NCBI RefSeq assembly: GCF_000308655.1
Contig: NZ_BAGC01000051.1
Span: 1-58,441, forward strand
Source: Nocardia niigatensis NBRC 100131
GTDB lineage: Bacteria > Actinomycetota > Actinomycetes > Mycobacteriales > Mycobacteriaceae
Reading direction: 5' to 3'
Length of the DNA stretch: 58,441 nt
Part shown: piece after piece, positions 48,494-56,067 of the stretch
How the letters are laid out: each line of letters begins with the position of its first letter
Position numbering within the stretch: position 1 is the stretch's first letter
Position numbers and translations under genes: made by a program
Notes under the pieces: model-generated
What the model saw: only the letters and a program-made list of their open reading frames with translations
Database searches by the model: none
What the model was told of the DNA's origin: nothing

Positions 48494-50113
48494 CTATTCC
48501 GTTCCAGCGACCAGGAGTTCGAGGGTCAGCTTCGGCATCTCCTTGACGATGTACTGCAGCCGCCACTTGTCGCTGAACAGCGCGAGCAGGGCGCCGTCGG
48601 TGCGGGTGAAGACCTCGACACCACGCTGCCGGTTCAGCTCCTCGGCCGACTCGGCGTCGGTGCGGCGGGCCAGCTGGTAGGGCAGGTGGTCGAGCTGTGT
48701 CTCGACATTGAACTCGGATTGCATTCGGGCCGTGACGACTTCGAACTGCATGGGGCCGACCGCGGCCAGCACCGGCGACTGCTCACCGCGGGCGTCATTG
48801 CGCAGCACCTGCACCACGCCCTCGGAGTCGAGCTGGTCGATGGCCTTGCGGAACTGCTTGTACTTGCCCGCGGTCTGCGCCCGCAGCGTCGCGAAATGCT
48901 CCGGCGCGAAGGACGGGATCGGCGGGAACTCGACCTTCTTGTCCACGAACAGCGTGTGGCCCGGCGCCAGCGCCGTCGCGTTGACCAGACCGACCACGTC
49001 ACCCGGGTAGGCGGTGTCGACGGTGGTGCGCTCGCGACCGAAGACGGTCAGCGCGTACTTGGTGGCGAAGGGCCGCCCGGTCTGGGCGTGGGTCACCACC
49101 ATGCCGCGCTCGAACTCACCGGAGACGATGCGCATGAACGCCAGCCGGTCGCGGTGCGCGGTATCCATGCCCGCCTGCACCTTGAAGATGACGGCGCTGA
49201 AAGGCGCGGTGGTCTCGCGCGGATTCCCGTTGATGTCCTTGCGGCCGCGCGGCGGCGGCGCCAGCTCGACGAGAGTGTCGAGCAGCTGGCGCACACCGAA
49301 GTTCAGCATGGCGGAGGCGTAGATGACCGGCGAGGTGTGCCCGGCCAGGAACAGCTCCTGATCGTGGTCCTGCCCGGCGGCCGAGAGCAGCTCGCTCTCC
49401 TCGGCGGCCGTGGCCCACACCTCGCCCTCGCGCTCGGCGGCCTGATCGGGCGTGAAGTGCTCCTCGGGTGCGATGGTCGCGCCGCCCGCGGTGCGGGTGA
49501 AGTGGATGTACTCGGTGGGCGCGCCCTCCTCCCCACGGCGCAGCAGGCCGCGGAAGTCGCCGGCGATGCCGACGGGAAGGAACAGCGGGGTGGGGGTCAG
49601 GCCGATGCGCTCGATGATCTCGTCCAGCAGCTCCAGCGGCGCCTGGCCCGGACGATCCCACTTGTTGATGACGGTGATGACCGGGATGCCGCGATCGCGC
49701 GCGACCTGAAAGAGCTTGAGCGTCTGCGGTTCCAGGCCCTTGGCGGCGTCGATGAGCATGACCGCCGCGTCGACCGCGGTGAGCACGCGGTAGGTGTCCT
49801 CCGAGAAGTCGGAGTGGCCGGGGGTGTCCACCAGGTTGATCACGCAGTCGCCGTACTCGAACTGCAGGGCCGTGGAGCTGACCGAGATACCGCGTGCCTT
49901 CTCCATCTCCATCCAGTCGGAGACGGTGGACCGGCGGCCTGCCTTGCCGTGGATCGCGCCCGCCTCGGAGATCATTTTGGCGTGCAGCGCCAGCGCCTCG
50001 GTGAGCGTCGATTTACCGGCGTCCGGGTGGGAGATCACCGCGAAGGTGCGCCGCCGCGCCGCCTCGTCGGCCAGCCGACCGGCGGTAGCTGAGGTGGCAG
50101 TCGGGGAACTCAC
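48494..50113 (-). CDS. prfC: Peptide chain release factor 3
   Basis: A 539-aa translational GTPase, GTG start after AAGGAG. G1 is ISHPDAGKSTLTEALALHAK, G2/G3 span RGISVSSTALQFEYGDCVIN and LVDTPGHSDFSEDTYRVLTA, and G4 is ITVINKWDRPGQ. Domain III ends with DKWRLQYIVKEMPKLTLEL. RF3 recycles RF1/RF2 after termination. It is not universal in Mycobacteriales. A plus-strand ORF of 1010 aa runs antisense through it and is a codon-bias shadow. Confidence 0.96.
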   Translation of the reverse strand: MSSPTATSATAGRLADEAARRRTFAVISHPDAGKSTLTEALALHAKMISEAGAIHGKAGRRSTVSDWMEMEKARGISVSSTALQFEYGDCVINLVDTPGHSDFSEDTYRVLTAVDAAVMLIDAAKGLEPQTLKLFQVARDRGIPVITVINKWDRPGQAPLELLDEIIERIGLTPTPLFLPVGIAGDFRGLLRRGEEGAPTEYIHFTRTAGGATIAPEEHFTPDQAAEREGEVWATAAEESELLSAAGQDHDQELFLAGHTSPVIYASAMLNFGVRQLLDTLVELAPPPRGRKDINGNPRETTAPFSAVIFKVQAGMDTAHRDRLAFMRIVSGEFERGMVVTHAQTGRPFATKYALTVFGRERTTVDTAYPGDVVGLVNATALAPGHTLFVDKKVEFPPIPSFAPEHFATLRAQTAGKYKQFRKAIDQLDSEGVVQVLRNDARGEQSPVLAAVGPMQFEVVTARMQSEFNVETQLDHLPYQLARRTDAESAEELNRQRGVEVFTRTDGALLALFSDKWRLQYIVKEMPKLTLELLVAGTE

Positions 50114-50213
50114 GGGGGACTCCTTTTGTGCGGACGAGGCAACCGCCCCAGGGTACGCGACCGGCCCCGCTGCCCGACCGGCCGGTCCAGCTCACTCCGC
50201 GCTGTTCACCGGT

Positions 50214-50771
50214 TCACACCGCGAGGTGGCGGGCGACGGCCCGCGCGACCAGCGCTTCGATATCGGTCCCCGGCGCGATCGCCTCGATACTGCGATTCCC
50301 GACCACCACCGCGATGCCGTGCAGCTGGGTCCACAGACTCAGTGCCCGTTCGTCCGCGCCGTCGGGCACGCACTCGGCGACCAGCGCCCGCCAGCGCGCG
50401 AACATGGGCAGGGTCGTGTTCACCCGCAGGTTCTCCCCCGCGCCCGCGAGCAGGTCGTGACGGAACATGAGGGTGAACATCTCCGGCCGCGCGGTCGCGA
50501 AATCGATGTAGGCCAGGCAGGTGCGCTGGACGCGGACCGGCGCCGAATCACCTTGCACCGCATCGATTTCGGCGCGCAGATCGGCGTAGCCGCGCGCGGC
50601 GATCGCCGCCAGCAGGGAATTGTGGGTGGGGAAGTACCGGCGGGGCGCGCCGTGTGAGACCCCCGCCTCCCGTGCGATGGCCCGCAGGCCGAGCTCGCCC
50701 GCTCCGACCTCCTCGAGCAGGGCGACGCCCGCGCTCACCAGACGTTCCCGCAGTGGCTCAACCGAAGTCAT
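50214..50771 (-). CDS. TetR-family regulator of the plsC gene
   Basis: A 185-aa TetR protein; ATG 50771 with GGGAGA 9 bases upstream. The HTH is LGLRAIAREAGVSHGAPRRY with FPTHNSLLAAIAARGY, and a TetR_C_33-like ligand domain follows (FDFATARPEMFTLMFRHDLL, ALSLWTQLHGIAVVVGN). It is divergent from the acyltransferase at 50868, with two near-identical palindromes in the 96-bp gap, so it very probably controls both. The ligand may be an acyl-CoA or a lipophilic compound. Confidence 0.9.
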   Translation of the reverse strand: MTSVEPLRERLVSAGVALLEEVGAGELGLRAIAREAGVSHGAPRRYFPTHNSLLAAIAARGYADLRAEIDAVQGDSAPVRVQRTCLAYIDFATARPEMFTLMFRHDLLAGAGENLRVNTTLPMFARWRALVAECVPDGADERALSLWTQLHGIAVVVGNRSIEAIAPGTDIEALVARAVARHLAV

Positions 50772-50793
50772 GCGCCACATTCTCCCGATAGGG

Positions 50794-50845
50794 GTAGACA
50801 GTGTCTACTCCGATCCGGTAAGAACGAAGGGTAGACACTGTCTAC
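50794..50845. promoter_or_regulatory. Two 15-bp palindromes, TetR operators
   Basis: GTAGACAGTGTCTAC (50794..50808) and GTAGACACTGTCTAC (50831..50845) are both perfect except for the central base pair and differ from each other at one base. Their centres are 37 bp apart, about 3.5 helical turns, between the divergent TetR and plsC starts. The pairing strongly suggests two TetR dimers controlling both promoters. Confidence 0.9.
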
Positions 50846-50867
50846 GAGTGCGATTCGGAGGTCTTCC

Positions 50868-51530
50868 ATGTGGTACTGGCTGCTGAAGCACGTCTTGGTG
50901 GGGCCGGTGCTGCGGCTGCTGGGACGGCCGGAGATCGAAGGGCTGCACCACGTTCCGGACGACGGACCGGTCATCATCGCCGCCAACCATCTGGCCGTGG
51001 TCGATTCGCTCTACCTGTGCCTGGCGCTGCGCCGCAAGGTCACCTTCATCGCCAAACAGGAGTACTTCACCGGGGGCGGCTTCCGCGGCCGCGTCAATCG
51101 CTTCGTGATGAACGCCACCGGCCAGGTACCGGTGGACCGCACCGGCGGCGCCGCGGGCTCGGATTCACTGGCCGCGGCGGTCCGCATCCTGGAGTCGGGC
51201 GGCATCTGGGGCATTCACCCGGAGGGGACGCGCTCCCCCGACGGCCGCGTCTACCGCGGGCGCACCGGCGTGATCCGGGTGGCCATGCAGACCGGGGCTC
51301 CCGTCATCCCGGTCGTGCTGTCCGGCACCGATCGGGTCAATCCGCGCAATCGGCGATTCCTGCGCCCGGCCAAGGTGCGCATCTCCTTCGGCCACCCGCG
51401 CTATTTCCCGCCGGCCGATCAACAGGCCGTGCGCCGCGCCACCGACGAGCTGATGGCCGATATCGTGCGCCGCTCCGGGCGGCCCTATGTCAATTGCTAC
51501 GCGACCTCATTCAAGAAGCAGGCCGCATAA
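50868..51530 (+). CDS. 1-acylglycerol-3-phosphate O-acyltransferase (PlsC family)
   Basis: A 220-aa protein. Motif I is NHLAVVDSLYL with the catalytic HX4D, motif III is GIWGIHPEGTRSPDGRVYRG (EGTRS), and motif IV follows in PVIPVVLSGTDRV. The N-terminal YWLLKHVLVGPVLRLLGRPE is a membrane-associated helix. It adds a second acyl chain to lysophosphatidic acid or a related acceptor. Expression should follow the divergent TetR regulator. A bidirectional stem-loop ends it. Confidence 0.92.
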   Translation: MWYWLLKHVLVGPVLRLLGRPEIEGLHHVPDDGPVIIAANHLAVVDSLYLCLALRRKVTFIAKQEYFTGGGFRGRVNRFVMNATGQVPVDRTGGAAGSDSLAAAVRILESGGIWGIHPEGTRSPDGRVYRGRTGVIRVAMQTGAPVIPVVLSGTDRVNPRNRRFLRPAKVRISFGHPRYFPPADQQAVRRATDELMADIVRRSGRPYVNCYATSFKKQAA

Positions 51531-51536
51531 AACAAA

Positions 51537-51582
51537 ACGGCCGGTTGTTCGGATCCCGCGCAGCATCCGAACAACCGGCCGT
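51537..51582. terminator. 18-bp bidirectional stem-loop between plsC and the secreted protein
   Basis: ACGGCCGGTTGTTCGGAT (51537..51554) pairs perfectly with 51565..51582 around a 10-base loop. It sits 6 bp after the plsC stop and 7 bp after the stop of the convergent gene at 51590, so it serves both. No U-tract, but AAAAC precedes it. Confidence 0.85.
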
Positions 51583-51589
51583 CCGTCCG

Positions 51590-51880
51590 TCAGCCGACGC
51601 TGGACGCCGAACCGGTGGAAGTGGAAGTGCCTCCGCCCGCGGCGCCGAGGCCCTTCAGCAGGCTGTTGATGATGGTGGTGAGCGGGGTCAGCGAACTGCC
51701 GGTCCCCGAAGTCGAAGGCGTGGGAGTCGGCGAGGGCGGGCAATCGTTGGCCGTGACGAATTCGAGGGCGTCACCCTGACCGACCGTGTCCGCGGCGGCG
51801 AGCGGGGCGGTGAGGGCCACCGCGGTGGAGATGGCGGCGATACCCGCGGCCCCCATACCGATCCGGCGAATGCTCTTCAT
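51590..51880 (-). CDS. Secreted small protein, paralogue 1
   Basis: A 96-aa protein. The signal peptide MKSIRRIGMGAAGIAAISTA with cleavage after about residue 30 (LAAAD) is nearly identical to that of the gene at 52077. The mature part has one Cys (NDCPPSPTPTPS), a Pro/Thr/Ser linker and a C-terminal tail TIINSLLKGLGAAGGG..ASSVG shared with paralogue 2 (ISNLLGSLGGNNASSVG). The Ig-like domain of paralogue 2 is missing, so this is an internal-deletion version or a diverged relative. AAGGA lies upstream. Confidence 0.8.
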   Translation of the reverse strand: MKSIRRIGMGAAGIAAISTAVALTAPLAAADTVGQGDALEFVTANDCPPSPTPTPSTSGTGSSLTPLTTIINSLLKGLGAAGGGTSTSTGSASSVG

Positions 51881-51882
51881 AC

Positions 51883-51950
51883 ATATGTCCTTATGGTGCA
51901 GCGCATTCCCCTGAGCTGGGGAATGATGCGAAACGATAGTGTGTCAAATT
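51883..51950 (-). promoter_or_regulatory. Upstream block 1 shared by the secreted paralogues
   Basis: On the minus strand this reads TTGACACACTATCGTTTCG, a spacer, then GGGGAATG and CACCATAAGGACAT ending at the start codon. The same order with small changes occurs at 52634..52703 before paralogue 2. The block probably holds the promoter and ribosome site (AAGGA). Confidence 0.6.
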
Positions 51951-52018
51951 GCGGGAAGCAAGACCCCGAACGCCATCCGCAAGCCCCGATTTTCGAGGTG
52001 GTGGCCGCCGGACGAAAA

Positions 52019-52060
52019 CGGCCGGTCGCCCGGGACCCAGCGGCCCAGGACAACCGGCCG
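52019..52060 (-). terminator. Stem-loop after the second secreted paralogue
   Basis: CGGCCGGT (52019..52026) pairs with ACCGGCCG (52053..52060), with an inner CCCGG/CCCAGG stem. It lies 17 bp past the stop at 52077. The arms begin with the same CGGCCGGT as the terminator at 51537, so the duplication that made the two genes may have carried it. Confidence 0.6.
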
Positions 52061-52076
52061 CCGGCCGCCGTGTTCG

Positions 52077-52556
52077 TCAGCCGACGCTGGAGGCGTTGTT
52101 GCCGCCCAGGCTGCCCAGCAGATTGGAGATGAGCGGGATCAGCGTGCTCGCGCTGCCGGTCCCCGTGGTGGTCGTGGTCGAGGGGTCGGAGACGGTGACA
52201 TCCACCGGACCGGAGGTGGGCACCGACTGGGAGCCGCCGGTCAGCACGACCCAGAGGTGGTGCGAGCCCGAGGTGGCCGGGGTCCACTGCACCGACGCCG
52301 TGGTGCTGCCCGAGGAGGTGGCCGAACCGACCGCCACCGTGCTGCCGCCGACATTGTCGTAGACATCGGCGGTCACGCCCGGGACGCCGGTGATGATGTT
52401 GATCGTGTACGCCGTACCGGTCGTGAAATTGCTGCCGACGACGGTCATGCCGTTGCTCGAGGTGTCGGCGGCCGCGAACGGGGCGGCGAGCGCGACGGTG
52501 GCGGAGATGGCGGCGATACCCGCGGCGCTCAGGCCGAACCGGCGGATGTTCTTCAT
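52077..52556 (-). CDS. Secreted Ig-like protein, paralogue 2
   Basis: A 159-aa protein from ATG 52556. The signal peptide is MKNIRRFGLSAAGIAAISAT. One Ig-like fold follows: NGMTVVGSNFTTGTAYTINI, VPGVTADVYDNVGGSTVAVG, STTASVQWTPATSGSHHLWV and VDVTVSDPSTTTTTG. The C-terminal tail matches paralogue 1. Exported single-Ig proteins also appear at 16780 and 23466 in this window. Function unknown; cell-surface adhesion or ligand binding is possible. Confidence 0.82.
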   Translation of the reverse strand: MKNIRRFGLSAAGIAAISATVALAAPFAAADTSSNGMTVVGSNFTTGTAYTINIITGVPGVTADVYDNVGGSTVAVGSATSSGSTTASVQWTPATSGSHHLWVVLTGGSQSVPTSGPVDVTVSDPSTTTTTGTGSASTLIPLISNLLGSLGGNNASSVG

Positions 52557-52988
52557 GCAAGTTCCTTTTGCTTCGGAAGGCAGGCTACTCAGCGTGCCGA
52601 ACAGATCGACTGGCCCCGGAAAGGGATTCGCGCGTATTTCCTTATGATGCAAGACATTTCCCACAGGCCAGCGAATCGGTCGAAACGCTAGCGTGTCAGT
52701 TTCTTGGAAACAAGACCATGAATATTCCTGTGTAATTCCTGGGAGTACCCGCCCGCCGGCGGCCACCGAGGGGGTGGCACAGAGCCGTTCCGCCCGCGTG
52801 TTAGAGTCTTCGGGTTGTCTCGGCGAGGGTGTGGCACCCAAACTGCCCACCGTGATCGACGCGGCTCGGCCCATACGGCCGTCCATGTTGGTCTTCGCCG
52901 ACGAGCAGACCAACCTCAGCCAGGGCGGCCCAGTCGCCTGGCGACCAGCTGACATTGCAGCCCGGACGAGCCGTAGGAGTAGACAGTC
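52557..52988. other. Divergent region between the secreted paralogue and rplY
   Basis: No gene. It holds the second copy of the shared upstream block (52634..52703). On the rplY side, a leader stem GTTGGTCT / AGACCAAC (52887..52914, 12-base loop) lies 75 bp before the start. The leader may be long enough for regulation, but no ribosomal-protein mimic is evident. Confidence 0.45.
52634..52703 (-). promoter_or_regulatory. Upstream block 2 shared by the secreted paralogues
   Basis: The minus strand reads CTGACACGCTAGCGTTTCG, a spacer, then GGGAAATG and CATCATAAGGAAAT, matching block 1 in order and spacing. Here the AAGGA is not followed by a start; about 75 more bases separate it from the ATG, with a second AAGGAA nearer. 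The block may therefore be the promoter rather than the ribosome site. Confidence 0.6.
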
Positions 52989-53588
52989 ATGTCCGACGTC
53001 ACCATTCTCGAAGCCACCGTACGCACCGAGTTCGGCAAGGGCGCTGCCCGCCGCACCCGCCGCGACGGCAATGTCCCCGCCGTGCTCTACGGCCACAACG
53101 AGGAGCCGCAGCACCTGGCCGTGAACGCCCAGGCGTTCGCCGCCGTCCTGCGTGAGCACGGCACCAACGCCGTGCTGAACCTCGACATCAACGGCAAGAA
53201 GCAGCTGGCGCTGACCAAGTCGGTCGTCGTCCACCCGATCCGCCGCTACATCGAGCACGCCGACCTGCTGATCGTGCGTCGTGGCGAGAAGGTCACCGCC
53301 GACGTGAACGTCACCCTGGTCGGCGACGCCGCCGCCGGCACCCTGGTCACCCAGGACACCACCACCCTCTCCATCGAGGCCGAGGCCCTGCACATCCCCG
53401 AGTCCATCGAGGTCTCCATCGAGGGCGCCGAGGCCGGCACCCAGATCCTCGCGGGCCAGATCGAGCTGCCGAAGGGCGTCACCCTGGCCGGCGACGCCGA
53501 GGCCCTGATCGTCAACATCATCGCCGCCCCGGCCGCCGCCGCCGAGGAAGAGGCCGCGGCCGCTTCCGAAGCAGCCGCCGCGGAGTAA
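52989..53588 (+). CDS. rplY: 50S ribosomal protein bL25 (long, CTC-type)
   Basis: A 199-aa protein; GTAGGAG precedes the ATG. The N-terminal L25 domain (TVRTEFGKGAARRTRRDGNV, PAVLYGHNEEPQHLAVNAQA) binds 5S rRNA; the C-terminal TL5/CTC domain (VTADVNVTLVGDAAAGTLVT, EVSIEGAEAGTQILAGQI) ends in an Ala/Glu-rich tail, as in other actinobacteria. It is 24 bp ahead of pth. Confidence 0.95.
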   Translation: MSDVTILEATVRTEFGKGAARRTRRDGNVPAVLYGHNEEPQHLAVNAQAFAAVLREHGTNAVLNLDINGKKQLALTKSVVVHPIRRYIEHADLLIVRRGEKVTADVNVTLVGDAAAGTLVTQDTTTLSIEAEALHIPESIEVSIEGAEAGTQILAGQIELPKGVTLAGDAEALIVNIIAAPAAAAEEEAAAASEAAAAE

Positions 53589-53612
53589 CTCCTACTCCCA
53601 CAACGGTTCTCG

Positions 53613-54194
53613 ATGACCGAGGCAACAGCCGGGCCCGCGCTCGTGGTCGGTCTGGGTAATCCCGGATCCGAATACGAGCACACCCGGCACAATGTCGGTT
53701 TCCTGGTCGCCGATGTGCTCGCGGAGCGCGTCGGCGGCCGTTTCACCGTGCACAAGAAGTCCGGCGCGGATCTGCTCGAGGCCCGCCTGGACGGGCGCAA
53801 GGTGCTGCTGGCCAAGCCGCGCACCTACATGAACCTGTCCGGGCGGCCTGTCGCGGCGCTGGCCAAATTCTTCTCCGTGCCCGCCTCCGAGGTGATCGTC
53901 GTCCACGACGAACTCGACCTTCCCTTCGGCGCCATCCGTCTCAAACGCGGCGGCGGCGAGGGCGGGCACAATGGGCTGCGCTCGATTTCGCAGGCCCTCA
54001 CCACCAAGGACTATCTGCGCGTCCGGTTCGGCATCGGCCGGCCACCGGGCCGCCAGGATCCCGCGGACTATGTCCTCAAGCCCTTCTCCGCTCCGGAACG
54101 CAAAGAGGTTCCGGTGATCGTCGAGCAGACCGCCGACGCGGTCGAGCTGCTGGTGCGCGTGGGGTTGGAAGCCGCACAGAACCAATTGCACTGA
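53613..54194 (+). CDS. pth: Peptidyl-tRNA hydrolase
   Basis: A 193-aa enzyme of full family length. VVGLGNPGSEYEHTRHNVGF contains the catalytic His, with KPRTYMNLSGRPVAALAKFF, VIVVHDELDLPFG and GGGEGGHNGLRSI after it. It releases peptides from drop-off tRNAs. The rplY-pth pair is as in mycobacteria. A short gap separates it from a convergent SnoaL-type gene. Confidence 0.96.
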   Translation: MTEATAGPALVVGLGNPGSEYEHTRHNVGFLVADVLAERVGGRFTVHKKSGADLLEARLDGRKVLLAKPRTYMNLSGRPVAALAKFFSVPASEVIVVHDELDLPFGAIRLKRGGGEGGHNGLRSISQALTTKDYLRVRFGIGRPPGRQDPADYVLKPFSAPERKEVPVIVEQTADAVELLVRVGLEAAQNQLH

Positions 54195-54231
54195 CGCGCA
54201 ACGTATTCGGCGCGCAGTGATCAGGCCCCGG

Positions 54232-54753
54232 TCAGCCGAGCGTGCCGGTCCCGTCCGAGCTCGGCTCGACGCGCGGCGTGTCCTCCGGATTGCGGGCGAT
54301 CAGCCCCCAGCGGCTCGAAGTCAGGCGCAGACTCGGTAGATCCGAGAGGGACAACACCACTTCATAGGTGCGTTCGTATCCGGTGTGCGCGATGCGCCAC
54401 TGCCCGTCGTCGCAGCGGACGTACCGGTCCGTATAAAACGCCGCGCCGCGGAGCAGCATGTTGTGACCCGGGATGAGCACGGTGTCGGCCAGGTACCAGG
54501 TGCCGGTCGCCTCGTCGCCGTCGACATCGATCTCCGGGTGGTCGCAGCGGTGCTCGGTGATGACGTGCGGGCCCAGCGTGTTACGCATGAAGGCCAGGAA
54601 GGCGTCGCGCGATTCGAACTGGAGGTACTCGCTGTAAGTGGCGGTGGCCTCCGGAATCATGGTGTCGGCGAACTCGTCCCACGCCTTCGTGTCGAGCGCG
54701 CGCAGGTAACGGAACTTCAGCCGGCTGATCGCCGCGACGGCATCGGAATCCAT
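54232..54753 (-). CDS. SnoaL/NTF2-like protein
   Basis: A 173-aa protein. The NTF2-like fold is shown by AISRLKFRYLRALDTKAWDE, EATATYSEYLQFESRDAFLA and ATGTWYLADTVLIPGHNMLL, with WRIAHTGYERTYEVV at the end. This SnoaL_4 group includes dehydratase- and isomerase-like enzymes and non-catalytic members. No polyketide context. The start ATG 54753 lacks a strong ribosome site. Confidence 0.8.
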   Translation of the reverse strand: MDSDAVAAISRLKFRYLRALDTKAWDEFADTMIPEATATYSEYLQFESRDAFLAFMRNTLGPHVITEHRCDHPEIDVDGDEATGTWYLADTVLIPGHNMLLRGAAFYTDRYVRCDDGQWRIAHTGYERTYEVVLSLSDLPSLRLTSSRWGLIARNPEDTPRVEPSSDGTGTLG

Positions 54754-54836
54754 ACCTTCAACAATCCCATCAGGTGAAGGAAACCTTCAGGGATCGGCAC
54801 GGATTTGTACCGGATCGCTATCAGCCGGATACCGAC

Positions 54837-55712
54837 TCAGCCGTTGATGCTGAAGCAGGTGTTGCAGAAATCCTCGCCGAACTCGGTCAGACGCAGACTC
54901 TTTCGCACGATTTTCGGCACGCGACCGGCCTTCTTGAGCGCCTGCTCCACGACCGGCTGCACCTCGAGCACCATGTATCGCGACAGAACGACCGGATCGT
55001 CCGAGGTCATGGTGAGACCGAGGCGGTTCAGATTGATCAGGTAGTGCCGCGAACGGTCCGGGTAGCGAACGCCGGACTGCTCCGGAACCGAGGTCAGGTC
55101 CCCCGCGACCAGCTCGGAACCGATGCCCAGCGGCCGGTTGGTGCGCACGTCCACCGATGGCTGCGGCCCCTGCAGGGCCATGAACCGCAGGATGCGGGCC
55201 TCGTCGGGGGCGAGCTGATCGAGGATCCGGTCGTAGGCCGGGTGCACGTCCTCGGTGAAATAGACGTCGGCCGAGCGAGCCAGCAACGCGTCGCCGCGCC
55301 GGCGCAGGTCATCGGTGGTGACCGAGCGGACCAGGCCGTTGGCGATGGCCGGCGGCGGCGTGCCCATGGGAGTCGGTACGTAACTGACGATCTCGCGCAC
55401 CGAACCCTCGGTGACGCCGAGCGCGCTGCGCGCGATGGACCGGAGCGCCGCCCCCGTGCGCTCGGCGATATCGGCGGACGACTCGCCGTCCAGCGCGGCC
55501 TGGGTCAGCTGTTTGGTGATCTCGACGCTGGTGCCGACCGCCCACTCGGTGCCCCGCACCGCGGTGCCGACCGCCAGCCCGGCGGCCCGGAAGGCCCCGC
55601 GGATCAGGCGGGCCTCATTGCTGATCCGCCGCTGCTCCACATCCGAACTGCGTTCCACGGCACGGGGTCCCGGACGGGCCACGTCCTGCCCAGGGATCCT
55701 GTCTTCCGCCAC
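54837..55712 (-). CDS. DUF4393 (Abi-alpha-like) protein, copy 1
   Basis: A 291-aa protein. GTG 55712 has GGAG 6 bases upstream; ATG 55718 is an alternative. The N-terminal half has two moderately hydrophobic, possibly membrane-associated helices (RGAFRAAGLAVGTAVRGTEW; AALRSIARSALGVTEGSVRE). The C-terminal DUF4393-type region contains PAYDRILDQLAPDEARILRF, QGPQPSVDVRT and YPDRSRHYLINLNRLGLTM. DUF4393 includes Abi-alpha, linked to phage abortive infection. It is paralogous to the gene at 57381, on the other side of the DUF445 gene. Confidence 0.75.
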   Translation of the reverse strand: MAEDRIPGQDVARPGPRAVERSSDVEQRRISNEARLIRGAFRAAGLAVGTAVRGTEWAVGTSVEITKQLTQAALDGESSADIAERTGAALRSIARSALGVTEGSVREIVSYVPTPMGTPPPAIANGLVRSVTTDDLRRRGDALLARSADVYFTEDVHPAYDRILDQLAPDEARILRFMALQGPQPSVDVRTNRPLGIGSELVAGDLTSVPEQSGVRYPDRSRHYLINLNRLGLTMTSDDPVVLSRYMVLEVQPVVEQALKKAGRVPKIVRKSLRLTEFGEDFCNTCFSING

Positions 55713-55983
55713 GTCCATCTCCGAATATCGCCAGGTGAACAGAAATCGTCCACAGATTATTGCCCCCGACGGACCTTCGGGCACGTTGAACCCGCGAGCC
55801 AGACGAAGGTTACCCCAGTCCACGTGCCTCGCCGAACGACGCACATGACCCCCAACACAACTCGCACCAGGCACGATATGGATGTGGTCCCCGTCATTCT
55901 CGTGTGCCCATCGAGAGAGAGGGACATCGAGCCCGTGCAGTGTGACCGAGATCTCCGACTCAGACACTCCGCCGCTGGACTCG

Positions 55984-56003
55984 CTTACTTAATAGCCAGT
56001 AAG
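55984..56003. promoter_or_regulatory. Dyad in the DUF4393/DUF445 divergent region
   Basis: CTTACT-8nt-AGTAAG is a perfect 6-bp inverted repeat, AT-rich for the region, 65 bp before the DUF445 start. With ACTTAATAG between the arms it could also contain a -10 element. Candidate operator for the divergent pair. Confidence 0.4.
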
Positions 56004-56067
56004 GTCCGAACCGCCGAGGGGTTGTCAACGCCAACGGCGGTGCGTTGCGGGTCGGCAGGAGGGTGTC

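Noticed and set aside
47060..50092. A 1010-aa plus-strand ORF across the acyl-AMP ligase and prfC
   Set aside because: It is antisense to prfC and out of frame in the ligase gene, has no ribosome site, and its Arg/Gly/Ala-rich composition is typical of high-GC shadow frames.
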